From: Aliarcobacter sp.
GTDB lineage: Bacteria > Campylobacterota > Campylobacteria > Campylobacterales > Arcobacteraceae
Direction: 5' to 3'
Assembly (NCBI GenBank): GCA_028703945.1
Contig: JAQVLW010000004.1
Coordinates: 21,982-85,981, forward strand
Length of the DNA stretch: 64,000 nucleotides
Position 1 is the first letter of the stretch; each line of letters opens with the position of its first letter. The position numbers were made by a program, and so were the translations under genes. Shown here one piece after another: positions 18,480-25,635 of this stretch. The notes under the pieces were generated by a model that saw nothing but the letters and a program-made list of their open reading frames with translations, searched no databases and was not told where the DNA came from.

Positions 18480-18749
18480 TTATAAATATTTTGTAATTTG
18501 TTTAAATTCATCCAATATTTCATTGGAATTTAAACTGCCATCTTTTACTGCATCATCTAAACAATGATTAATATGATCATGTATTAAAATCTTTTTTGCA
18601 TTACTTATTGCTTTTTCAACAGCATGTAATTGTTGAGCAATTTCCGAACATGAACGCTCTTCTTCAATCATAGTAATAACACTTTTTAAATGCCCATTAG
18701 CTCTTTTTAATCGTTTTGATATATCATTATGTGATGTATGTTTTGACAT
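18480..18749 (-). CDS. CsoR/RcnR-family metal-sensing repressor
   Basis: An 89-residue all-helical DUF156 repressor. Such proteins bind DNA without metal and release it on metal binding. Candidate ligands are His4/His7 at the N-terminus, Cys34 (RSCSEIAQQL), His59 and Cys63 (HDHINHC), with the 25- and 4-residue spacing of the family. A Cys at the last position (CsoR pattern) instead of His (RcnR pattern), together with N-terminal His, resembles the cyanobacterial nickel sensor InrS. The downstream NicO exporter supports nickel or cobalt as inducer. A G-tract and a 10-bp palindrome sit just upstream of its ATG. Confidence 0.87.
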   Translation of the reverse strand: MSKHTSHNDISKRLKRANGHLKSVITMIEEERSCSEIAQQLHAVEKAISNAKKILIHDHINHCLDDAVKDGSLNSNEILDEFKQITKYL

Positions 18750-18757
18750 CTTTTTAT

Positions 18758-18779
18758 CCTATATAGGGGGATGTGAAAT
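18758..18779. promoter_or_regulatory. Candidate metal-repressor operator with G-tract
   Basis: A 10-bp palindrome CCTATATAGG runs into five G followed by ATGTGAAAT, 9 bases upstream of the CsoR/RcnR-type gene. CsoR/RcnR-class repressors favour G-tracts flanked by AT-rich inverted repeats. Runs of five or more G are rare in this AT-rich sequence; the other notable one is at 19814 with a matching ATGTAAAAT flank. Confidence 0.5.
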
Positions 18780-18827
18780 ACTACAGAATAGTTAATTAAT
18801 ATATACTTATTACCTATAATTTTAAAT

Positions 18828-18846
18828 TGTCAAGTCAATCTTGACA
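18828..18846. promoter_or_regulatory. Inverted repeat between divergent exporter genes
   Basis: TGTCAAG, five bases, CTTGACA form a perfect 7-bp inverted repeat in the gap between the sensor gene and the CDF gene. Each arm reads as a TTGACA on one strand, so it may be two back-to-back -35 elements or a repressor site over them. A TAAGTA 18 bases from the minus-strand arm is a possible -10. Confidence 0.45.
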
Positions 18847-18889
18847 GTTTTTATATAAAATTCCAAAAAATATTAAATAGGATGTTTAT

Positions 18890-19801
18890 TTGAAATCACC
18901 AAATGTAAAAGAACAAGCAGCAAAATTATCAGTATATTCCAATACAGCATTAGTTATTGGAAAACTCTCTATTGGATTAGCAATAGGTTCAGTAGGAGTT
19001 ATTTCTGAAGGTATTCACTCTTCATTGGATTTATTAGCTGCAATTATTGCTTTTTTTGCAGTACGACAAGCTTCTCATCCTGCGGATAAAAAACATAAAT
19101 ATGGTCATGGTAAAATAGAAAATATTTCAGGAACTATTGAGGGTATATTAATTTTAATAGCAGCTATTTGGATAGCTGTTGAAGCAATTCAAAAATTTTT
19201 TAATCCTCATGCAGTTGAATTTATAGGTTGGGGAGTTGCTATTATGGCAGTTTCTTCAATTGTTAATTTCTTTATTTCAAGACATCTTCAAAAAGTTGGT
19301 GAAGAGACAGATTCTATTGCTCTTAAAGCAGATGCAATGCATTTAAAAACAGATGTATATACTTCATTAGGTGTAATGCTTGGTTTATTTGGTATGTATC
19401 TTACTGGTTGGCAATGGCTTGATCCAGTAGCTGCAATTGGGGTTGCAATGTTAATAATGTATGCTGCATGGGAATTAATAACAGAATCTTTTGCGCCACT
19501 ATTGGATGCAAGTTTATCAGAAGAAGATGAGCAAGAAATTATAACAAGAATTGAAAATCATCAAGAACATTTTATTGACTTTCATGATCTTAGAACAAGA
19601 AAAGCAGGTTCAGAACGACATATAGATTTTCATTTAACTGTTTGTAAATATCATACAATAGATCATGCTCACTCTCTTGCTGATAAAATTGAAGATGATA
19701 TACAAATTTTATTTAAAGAAAGTAGCATTTTAATTCATCATGAACCTTGTGATGATGTGTGTGATAGTTGTCAAAAATCTTGTAAAGTCCAAATTAATTA
19801 A
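18890..19801 (+). CDS. Cation diffusion facilitator (CDF) metal exporter, Cys-rich tail
   Basis: CDF proteins are proton-coupled exporters of Zn, Co, Ni, Cd or Fe. The 303-residue protein has six membrane spans and a cytoplasmic C-terminal domain. The transport site reads His43-Asp47 (GIHSSLD) in span 2 and His151-Asp155 (MHLKTD) in span 5, the HD-HD pattern. The C-terminus ends with CDDVCDSCQKSCKVQIN, an uncommon Cys cluster that could buffer or sense metal. TTG 18890 is the start, with AGGATG seven bases upstream. It is divergent from the NicO/sensor pair, so the three probably share control. Confidence 0.9.
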   Translation: MKSPNVKEQAAKLSVYSNTALVIGKLSIGLAIGSVGVISEGIHSSLDLLAAIIAFFAVRQASHPADKKHKYGHGKIENISGTIEGILILIAAIWIAVEAIQKFFNPHAVEFIGWGVAIMAVSSIVNFFISRHLQKVGEETDSIALKADAMHLKTDVYTSLGVMLGLFGMYLTGWQWLDPVAAIGVAMLIMYAAWELITESFAPLLDASLSEEDEQEIITRIENHQEHFIDFHDLRTRKAGSERHIDFHLTVCKYHTIDHAHSLADKIEDDIQILFKESSILIHHEPCDDVCDSCQKSCKVQIN

Positions 19802-19813
19802 TAAGAAAAAAAT

Positions 19814-19830
19814 GGGGGGGATGTAAAATT
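19814..19830. promoter_or_regulatory. Second G-tract motif
   Basis: Seven consecutive G followed by ATGTAAAATT lie 13 bases after the CDF stop codon. The arrangement matches the G5-ATGTGAAAT motif at 18766. It may be a second operator controlling the downstream PAP2-like fragment and dgkA, or a duplicated end of the mobile segment. Confidence 0.35.
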
Positions 19831-19852
19831 AATAATTTCTTAATTAAACGAT

Positions 19853-20026
19853 TTGATAATAGTAGTTTTAGTTGTTGATTTTTTTAATTCTATAACCTTC
19901 TTTGGAAATGGTAAACTTATTTTTTTCTTATTGATTATAATATCTGTAATAATAATCTTTATATATAACTACTGCATGGTTATTTATGAATGGTTAAATG
20001 ATAAAAATTATATTCAATTAAAGTAG
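19853..20026 (+). pseudogene. Short PAP2-phosphatase-like fragment or small membrane ORF
   Basis: A 57-codon frame from a TTG at 19853 reads VVDFFNSITFFGNGKLIFF, then a hydrophobic span and a polar tail ending NDKNYIQLK. The SIT.FGNGK turn before a membrane span resembles the N-terminal part of PAP2-superfamily lipid phosphatases. The frame just upstream (NNFLIKRFDN) could be its original start, separated by a frameshift. None of the PAP2 catalytic motifs is present. It ends 5 bases before dgkA, whose product shares lipid substrates with PAP2 enzymes. It may also be a genuine small protein. Confidence 0.4.
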
Positions 20027-20031
20027 GAATT

Positions 20032-20388
20032 ATGAAAAATCAATCAATCTGGAAAAAATTAAAATTTGCATGCAATGGAATTATTTATGCATTAAAAAAT
20101 GAACATAATATGCAACGCCATTTAATTTCAGCTGTAATAGTATTATGTCTGTTCTTTTTTCTTAAAATCTCTATCTTATGGTGGGCTTTAATAATTTTGT
20201 GTATTGGATTGGTTATTGCTGCAGAATTACTTAACTCAGCAATTGAAACTTTAATTGATTATTTACATCCAGAAATACATGAAAAAATTGGTCATGTTAA
20301 AGATATGCTTGCTGGAATGGTTTTAGTTTTAAGTATAACCGCTTTAATAATTGGATTGTTGGCCATTATATCATCAATAATTTTTTGA
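20032..20388 (+). CDS. dgkA: Diacylglycerol kinase
   Basis: DgkA phosphorylates diacylglycerol produced during periplasmic glycan or lipid A modification, returning it to phosphatidate. The 118-residue protein has three membrane spans, the amphipathic N-terminal FACNGIIYALKNEHNMQRHL and the catalytic segment AAELLNSAIETLIDYLHPEIHEKIGHVKDM, with the conserved Glu/Asn and the Lys-Asp pair. It sits between metal transport genes with no coupling to either; the adjoining PAP2-like fragment hints at a former lipid-modification pair. Confidence 0.94.
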   Translation: MKNQSIWKKLKFACNGIIYALKNEHNMQRHLISAVIVLCLFFFLKISILWWALIILCIGLVIAAELLNSAIETLIDYLHPEIHEKIGHVKDMLAGMVLVLSITALIIGLLAIISSIIF

Positions 20389-20444
20389 TTATTTTATTAT
20401 AAATTGAATCTAACTATCTTGATACAACACAATTTACTAAAGAG

Positions 20445-20504
20445 TATAATGATATAGATTTAACTTAATCTAATAAATCTTATCATATGATTATATGTTC
20501 ATAT
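20445..20504 (+). promoter_or_regulatory. Promoter and candidate ArsR operator
   Basis: A TATAAT box lies at 20445-20450. Downstream, ATATGA (20485-20490) and TCATAT (20499-20504) form an inverted repeat with an 8-base centre, just before the ribosome site of the ArsR gene. SmtB/CadC-type operators are AT-rich inverted repeats of this style and position. Confidence 0.45.
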
Positions 20505-20524
20505 ATTAATAATAAAGGAAATCT

Positions 20525-20866
20525 ATGTCTATAGATTGTTGTGACCATTCCAAAGAAGTAGAAAAAGTAAAAAAAGTTTTAATTTGTGATGAAACTTTAT
20601 ACGATGTTGCTGAACTTTTTAAAGCTTTTGCAGATACAACTAGAATAAAAATAATTGCCGTATTAAAAGAAGAAGAGTTATGTGTTGGAGCTATTAGTGA
20701 ACTTATAAATGTTAGTCAATCTGCAGTTTCTCATCAACTAAGAGTTTTGAAAAATTCAAAAATTGTAAAACCAAGAAGAGTTGGGAAGCAAATATTTTAT
20801 TCATTAGATGATGAACATATTAAAAAAATATATGATGTGGGATTAGAACATATCACTAAAGGATAA
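20525..20866 (+). CDS. ArsR/SmtB-family metal-responsive repressor
   Basis: A 113-residue winged-helix repressor ahead of a P-type ATPase with a 2-base gap. The DNA-reading helix is NVSQSAVSHQLRVLKNSKIV (about 62-81). Candidate metal sites are the alpha-5 pair Asp96-x-His98 and His109, with SmtB spacing, and N-terminal Cys5, Cys6, Cys21 plus Cys53 in ELCVGAIS, where CadC has a CVC pair. The fourth alpha-5 ligand (Glu/His in SmtB/CzrA) is Lys112 here. So it is a partial hybrid of the alpha-5 zinc site and the alpha-3N Cd/Pb site. The likely inducer is Zn, Cd or Pb. Confidence 0.9.
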   Translation: MSIDCCDHSKEVEKVKKVLICDETLYDVAELFKAFADTTRIKIIAVLKEEELCVGAISELINVSQSAVSHQLRVLKNSKIVKPRRVGKQIFYSLDDEHIKKIYDVGLEHITKG

Positions 20867-20868
20867 TT

Positions 20869-22950
20869 ATGAAAAGTGTAAAACTTAAAAATCTTGATTG
20901 TGCAAATTGTGCTTTAAAGATTGAAAAAAAATTAAATGAATTAGATGAATTAAATAATGTAAGTTTAAATTTCTCAACTGCAACTTTGAGTTTTGAAAAA
21001 AATGTAAAATATGATGTATTAGAAAAAATTGAAAAAGAGATTCAAAAAATTGAGAAAGATGTAGTTATTATAAAAGATGAAGAAAAAATACAAAAAACTT
21101 TTTGGCAACTTTTAAATAAAAAACTTTTATTGATTACTATTGTTTCTATTGCTTTAACTTACATCTCTTATAACTATGCAACTAATAAAGAGTTTCAAAT
21201 AGCTTTATATTTAGTAGCTTATTTCTTAGTTGGTTGGGATGTTGTATATAAAGCGGTTAAAAACTTAATTCATGGAAAAGTTTTTGATGAACACTTTTTA
21301 ATGAGTATAGCAACCATTGGGGCATTTTCTTTAAATGATTTTGTTGAGGGTATATCTGTAATGATTTTCTACCAAATAGGAGAAATGTTTCAAGCAGTTG
21401 CTGTTAATAATTCAAGAGATAATATAAATGCATTACTTGATATTAAACCTGAATTTGCAAATATTAAAGTTGGTGAAACTATTGTTCAAAAAGCACCTGA
21501 AGATGTAAAACTAGATGATATTATTTTGATTAAAGTAGGAGAAAAAGTTCCTGTTGATGGTGTTCTTATCTCAAAAACTTGTTCATTTGATACAAGTGCT
21601 ATTACTGGAGAATTTAAACCTAAAACAATAAATGAAAATGAACAAATTTTAAGTGGATTTATCAATACCTCAAATGCTTCATATGTAAAAGCAACTTCTT
21701 TGTATAAGGATTCAACAGTTGCAAAAATTATTGAACTTATAAATAACGCATCTTCGACAAAAGCAAAAGCTGAAAAGTTTATAACTAAATTTGCAGCAGT
21801 TTATACTCCAATTGTAGTTATTCTTGCAGTTCTTTTGACAATAATACCTCCTTTATTAATTGAAGGAGCAATATTTAAAGATTGGTTTGAAAGAGCATTG
21901 ATATTTTTAGTTATCTCTTGCCCTTGCGCTCTTATTGTATCAGTTCCTTTATCATTTTTTAGTGCAATTGGCGCAATTTCAAAAAGAGGCGTTTTAGTAA
22001 AAGGTGCAAATTATATTGAAAAATTAACTGAAATTAGAAATATAGTATTTGATAAAACAGGAACTCTTACTTATGGAGTTTTTGAAGTTACTGATATTCA
22101 GAGTATTGACTTAAATAAAGATGAACTTTTGAAATATGCTGCATATGCGGAAAGTTTTTCAACTCATCCTATTGGGAAGTCAATTCTAAAAGCATTTGGA
22201 AAACCAATTGATTCAAAACTTATAACAAAACATGAAGAGTTAAGTGGATTAGGAATTATTGCAACGATTGATAATAAAGAAATTTTAATAGGAAATAAAA
22301 AACTTCTTATAAAATTTAATGTACAAATTGATGATATAGAAGAAAAACTAAGTGCCATTTTTATAGCTATTGATAATAAATTTGCTGGATATATTGTTGT
22401 AAATGATATTATTAAAGTTGAAGCAAAAGATGTTATTTCTAAACTTAAAGAATTAGATATTTCTAAAACTTATATGTTAACAGGAGATAAAAAAGAAGTT
22501 GCTTTAAATGTTGGTAATACATTAGGAATTGATGTAATAAAATATGAACTTTTACCTCAAGAAAAATTAACTTATTTTGAGCAAATAAAAAAAGAGACTA
22601 ATCAAGTAACAGCATTTGTTGGAGATGGAATCAATGATGCTCCTACCTTGGCAAATGCTGATGTTAGTTTTGCAATGGGTGGAATGGGAAGTGATTTAGC
22701 AGTAAAATCTGCTGATATTATTCTTTTGAATGATAATATACAATCTATTGTTGATGCTATAAAAATTGCTAAAAAAACTAAAACAATTGTTTATCAAAAT
22801 ATTGTTTTTATTATGATTGTAAAAGTTGGTTTTCTTGTTCTTGGTGCAGGAGCAATCATTGGTATGAAAGAAGCAATTTTTGCAGATGTTGGTGTGGCTT
22901 TACTTGCTATTTTTAATTCTATGAGAATTTTAAATACTATAAAACAGTAA
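20869..22950 (+). CDS. Zn/Cd/Pb-exporting P1B-type ATPase (ZntA/CadA-like)
   Basis: A 693-residue inner-membrane efflux ATPase. Visible in order: an N-terminal heavy-metal domain with DCANC (Cys11, Cys14), the membrane metal site CPC at residues 351-353 (SCPCALIVSVP), the phosphorylated Asp395 in FDKTGTLT, the HP loop in FSTHPIGKSI, the hinge VGDGINDAPTLANADVSFAMG, and an Asp in the last spans (FADVGVALLAI) typical of zinc ATPases. A linker of Lys/Glu repeats follows the metal domain. The preceding ArsR gene is in the same transcript. Confidence 0.95.
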   Translation: MKSVKLKNLDCANCALKIEKKLNELDELNNVSLNFSTATLSFEKNVKYDVLEKIEKEIQKIEKDVVIIKDEEKIQKTFWQLLNKKLLLITIVSIALTYISYNYATNKEFQIALYLVAYFLVGWDVVYKAVKNLIHGKVFDEHFLMSIATIGAFSLNDFVEGISVMIFYQIGEMFQAVAVNNSRDNINALLDIKPEFANIKVGETIVQKAPEDVKLDDIILIKVGEKVPVDGVLISKTCSFDTSAITGEFKPKTINENEQILSGFINTSNASYVKATSLYKDSTVAKIIELINNASSTKAKAEKFITKFAAVYTPIVVILAVLLTIIPPLLIEGAIFKDWFERALIFLVISCPCALIVSVPLSFFSAIGAISKRGVLVKGANYIEKLTEIRNIVFDKTGTLTYGVFEVTDIQSIDLNKDELLKYAAYAESFSTHPIGKSILKAFGKPIDSKLITKHEELSGLGIIATIDNKEILIGNKKLLIKFNVQIDDIEEKLSAIFIAIDNKFAGYIVVNDIIKVEAKDVISKLKELDISKTYMLTGDKKEVALNVGNTLGIDVIKYELLPQEKLTYFEQIKKETNQVTAFVGDGINDAPTLANADVSFAMGGMGSDLAVKSADIILLNDNIQSIVDAIKIAKKTKTIVYQNIVFIMIVKVGFLVLGAGAIIGMKEAIFADVGVALLAIFNSMRILNTIKQ

Positions 22951-23053
22951 TTAAAATCAATATTATAAGTATAAATAATAGATAAATTATTCAAATTTCT
23001 TTTAATAATTGTAATGATAGAATGCGGAAATTTTATACAAGAAGAGTTTATTT

Positions 23054-23971
23054 ATGCAAGAGTTAGATAGTCAATTTGAAATAGAAGAATCAGAGATTTC
23101 TCAAAAAGATAAGAAAAAAGCAACTACAAGTATTTGGGTAAGTGCTTTTGTAAATTTATGTTTAGCAATAGTTCAGATAATCATAGGTATTTTTTCACAT
23201 TCTCAAGGTTTAGTGGCAGACGGTATTCACTCATTATCTGATTTAGGAGCTGATTTTGTAGCTTTAGTTGCAACATGGAAAAGTAAACAAGCAGCAGATA
23301 CAACTTATCATTATGGATATAAACGTTATGAAAATTTAGCTTCTTTGATATTGGGAGCATTACTTTTAGTTGTTGGTATTGGTATGTTATGGTCAGCTGT
23401 TCAAAAACTTCAAAATCCAGAATCAATCCCAACTGTTCAAATAATAGCTTTATGGGCTGCTTTAGGCGCTTTAATTGCAAAAGAGTTGCTTTTTAGATAT
23501 ATGCTGGCAATTGCTAAACTTGTGAAATCAAGTATGTTAATTGCAAATGCTTGGCATGCTCGTTCTGATGCAGCTTCATCATTAATTGTTGCTATTGGTA
23601 TTCTTGGAAATATTTTAGGATACTCAATTTTAGATCCTATTGCTGCACTTATTGTTGGATTTGTAGTTGGTAAAATGGGTTGGAAATTTATGTGGGATGC
23701 AACTCAAGATTTATTAGATAGATCAGTAAGTCATGAAGAAGTTGTATCAATAGGAAAAGAGATAGGTGAAACTGAAGGTGTAATTAGATTTCATGAATTA
23801 AAAACAAGAAAAACAGGAGATATGATTCTTGCAGATGTTCATTTAGAAATAGACGCAACAATAACAGTTGCACAAGGACATGAGATTGCAAAAAGAGTAA
23901 AACAAAATGTTATGTCTAAACATCCAGTACTTTATATAATGGTTCATGTTGATCCTGTTTATATTGATTAA
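23054..23971 (+). CDS. Second cation diffusion facilitator exporter
   Basis: A 305-residue CDF protein with an HD-HD site: His59-Asp63 in DGIHSLSDLGADF and the span-5 His/Asp in NAWHARSDAASS. The C-terminal cytoplasmic domain (VIRFHELKTRKTGDMILADVHLEID) ends in a His- and Asp-containing MVHVDPVYID. It differs from the first CDF in lacking a Cys-rich tail and in having a longer polar N-terminus. It follows the P-type ATPase by 103 bases and is probably expressed separately. Confidence 0.92.
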   Translation: MQELDSQFEIEESEISQKDKKKATTSIWVSAFVNLCLAIVQIIIGIFSHSQGLVADGIHSLSDLGADFVALVATWKSKQAADTTYHYGYKRYENLASLILGALLLVVGIGMLWSAVQKLQNPESIPTVQIIALWAALGALIAKELLFRYMLAIAKLVKSSMLIANAWHARSDAASSLIVAIGILGNILGYSILDPIAALIVGFVVGKMGWKFMWDATQDLLDRSVSHEEVVSIGKEIGETEGVIRFHELKTRKTGDMILADVHLEIDATITVAQGHEIAKRVKQNVMSKHPVLYIMVHVDPVYID

Positions 23972-24322
23972 TACTAAATAAGAATTATTTTGAATCTCTA
24001 AAGAAAATGTTCAGAAGAGGTTCGCGGCCTCTTCTAAAATTATAAAACAATAAAGATACTTAATAAGGAGAACAAAAACTTAATCTCTTTATTTGTAAGT
24101 TGATTATAAACGCATACAATAAACCAAATATTTACAAATAATATATAAAAAGTTAACAAGAAGAAATAATATAGAAAAATTATCAATTAAGTCTTATTTT
24201 TGGATTTAGTATGTATAAATTATATGAAATTAGTTAAAAATTAAATGATAAAAGATATTGATAATAATCAATAAACTTTAACAAATTATAAAGTACAATA
24301 TTCAAAAAGATTGGAGAATCAA
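23972..24322. other. 351-base stretch without a recognisable gene
   Basis: It contains a hairpin at 24013-24035 (AGAAGAGG pairing with CCTCTTCT) with a GC-rich loop TTCGCGG, lacking a clear U-tract, that may end the CDF transcript. The rest is AT-rich with stops in all frames. A TACAAT at 24294-24299 may be the -10 of tatA. I see no tRNA or conserved small RNA shape in it. Confidence 0.6.
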
Positions 24323-24529
24323 ATGTTTCATATACCTAATGGTATGGAGTTAGTGATTATAGCTTTACTAATTTTAGTTTTATTTGGTGGTAAAAAGATA
24401 CCAGAATTTGCAAAAGGTTTAGGCTCTGGAATTAAGAATTTCAAAAATGCTTTAAATGAACATGATGAAACTAATAAAACAGAAGAAGCAAAAACAACTA
24501 CTTTAAAGGTTGATGAGAAAATTAGCTAG
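24323..24529 (+). CDS. tatA: TatA/E-type twin-arginine translocase subunit (orphan)
   Basis: TatA oligomerises to form the pore for folded Tat substrates. The 68-residue protein has a single span ([15 protein letters not shown]), the [24 protein letters not shown] amphipathic helix and a charged tail. ATG 24323 is chosen over TTG 24311, because TTGGAG lies as a ribosome site between them. tatB and tatC are not adjacent and the gene is monocistronic, so it may be the sole tatA or an additional paralogue. Confidence 0.9.
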   Translation: MFHIPNGMELVIIALLILVLFGGKKIPEFAKGLGSGIKNFKNALNEHDETNKTEEAKTTTLKVDEKIS

Positions 24530-24615
24530 TTAAATTTCGAGTCGATGATTGGTGCTATTTATTATTTTGTATTGGAATGTATTCTTTAGGACTTATGGAT
24601 TCATTTATGAAATAA

Positions 24616-24645
24616 AAAAAAGAGAAGTTTTAAACTTCTCTTTTT
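24616..24645. terminator. Bidirectional terminator between tatA and the DsbA-like gene
   Basis: AGAGAAGTTT and AAACTTCTCT form a nearly continuous palindrome around 24631, flanked by A7 on the left and T5 on the right. It fits a rho-independent terminator in both directions and overlaps the stop codon of the gene ending at 24644. Confidence 0.85.
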
Positions 24646-25267
24646 AAAAATAAGTATTTTCAGTCATATTTGTTATTTGAGTTAACATAGATTCGTAATC
24701 ATTATATTTTATATTTATAGGATATAACTCTTTTTTATATTTTAAAATTAAAGATGGAAAACTTCTTACATTTAGTGAACGCCTAAAGTTTAATTCATTT
24801 TGTAAATCTTCTTCTATTTTCTGAGATTTTAAATTCTCTTCAAACTTCTTTGCATTCATTCCTATTTGTTTTGCTAATTCTATAAGCGTTGAAGCATCAC
24901 TTGGATTTAAGGCTTTTAAATAATAAGCTTCTTGAATAGCATTTATCATTTCATCTTCTTTATTTTCATATCTTGCAAGTATTGTTGCTTGACAAGCTAG
25001 ATAGGTTGAACGCCTTGGTTTACAGTTTTTCCAAAAATCATGGTTAAATTTTGCACCTGTATTTTCTTCTATTTCATACCAAATATTTTCTATTTTTTCT
25101 TGCATATCTTTTGGCATTATTTCATCACTATGAGAAGCTAAACCACCAACTACATAAACTAACTTTATATTAGAATCAAGATGTTTTTTAAGAGTATCTA
25201 ATGTAGATTTAAAAGCATAACACCATGAGCACATTGGGTCATGGACATAATATAAAGTATAAATCAT
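24644..25267 (-). CDS. DsbA/FrnE-family thiol oxidoreductase-like protein, cytoplasmic
   Basis: A 207-residue thioredoxin-fold protein with the active motif Cys13-Ser-Trp-Cys16 in HDPMCSWCYAFK and a cis-Pro near FPSLILKY. There is no signal peptide, so it is cytoplasmic, like the FrnE/HCCA-isomerase branch of the DsbA superfamily. The helical insert (about 60-145) is intact. A helper role in folding or in disulfide reduction under oxidative stress is plausible. It is transcribed alone toward the tatA terminator. Confidence 0.87.
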   Translation of the reverse strand: MIYTLYYVHDPMCSWCYAFKSTLDTLKKHLDSNIKLVYVVGGLASHSDEIMPKDMQEKIENIWYEIEENTGAKFNHDFWKNCKPRRSTYLACQATILARYENKEDEMINAIQEAYYLKALNPSDASTLIELAKQIGMNAKKFEENLKSQKIEEDLQNELNFRRSLNVRSFPSLILKYKKELYPINIKYNDYESMLTQITNMTENTYF

Positions 25268-25359
25268 TATTTTCCTTTTTTATTTGTATTGTATTAAAAT
25301 AATATTAATTTGGTTTAAAACTTTTTGTGTACAATATGAAACAGTTAAAAAGGATTTTT

Positions 25360-25626
25360 ATGGAATATGAAGAGTTTGAAAAAGCTGTTGATATGTTTGG
25401 AATATTAACAAGGGTTTCAAAAAAAGATTTAAAAAAGAAGTATTTAAAACTCTCAAAAATATATCATCCAGATATGGAAACGGGAAGTCCTGAAAAGTTT
25501 TTGGAATTAAAAAAAAATTATGATATGCTTTGTGCATATATGGATTCATACTATTTTTCATTCGATAAAGATGAATTTAAACACCAATTTCCGTCATTTA
25601 CAAACTATAAGAATTGGAATAAATAG
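25360..25626 (+). CDS. Mini J-domain protein
   Basis: An 88-residue protein that is essentially a J domain alone: LKKKYLKLSKIYHPDMETGSP with an intact HPD, then a short helix. Helix I is atypical (FEKAVDMFGILTRVS). The start is ATG 25360 behind AAAAGGA; the upstream GTG at 25327 overlaps a TACAAT box. It heads a probable operon with an ADP-ribosylglycohydrolase (9-base gap). It is expected to stimulate DnaK on a specific client. Confidence 0.82.
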   Translation: MEYEEFEKAVDMFGILTRVSKKDLKKKYLKLSKIYHPDMETGSPEKFLELKKNYDMLCAYMDSYYFSFDKDEFKHQFPSFTNYKNWNK

Positions 25627-25635
25627 GAGATTAAA

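Noticed and set aside
18890..18892. A later ATG as start of the first CDF gene
   Set aside because: The TTG has an AGGATG ribosome site at good spacing, and the first in-frame ATG would cut into the membrane core.
24013..24035. GC-rich-loop hairpin as a small RNA or attachment site
   Set aside because: Only an 8-9-bp stem without U-tract, direct repeats or flanking promoter; nothing supports more than a weak terminator.
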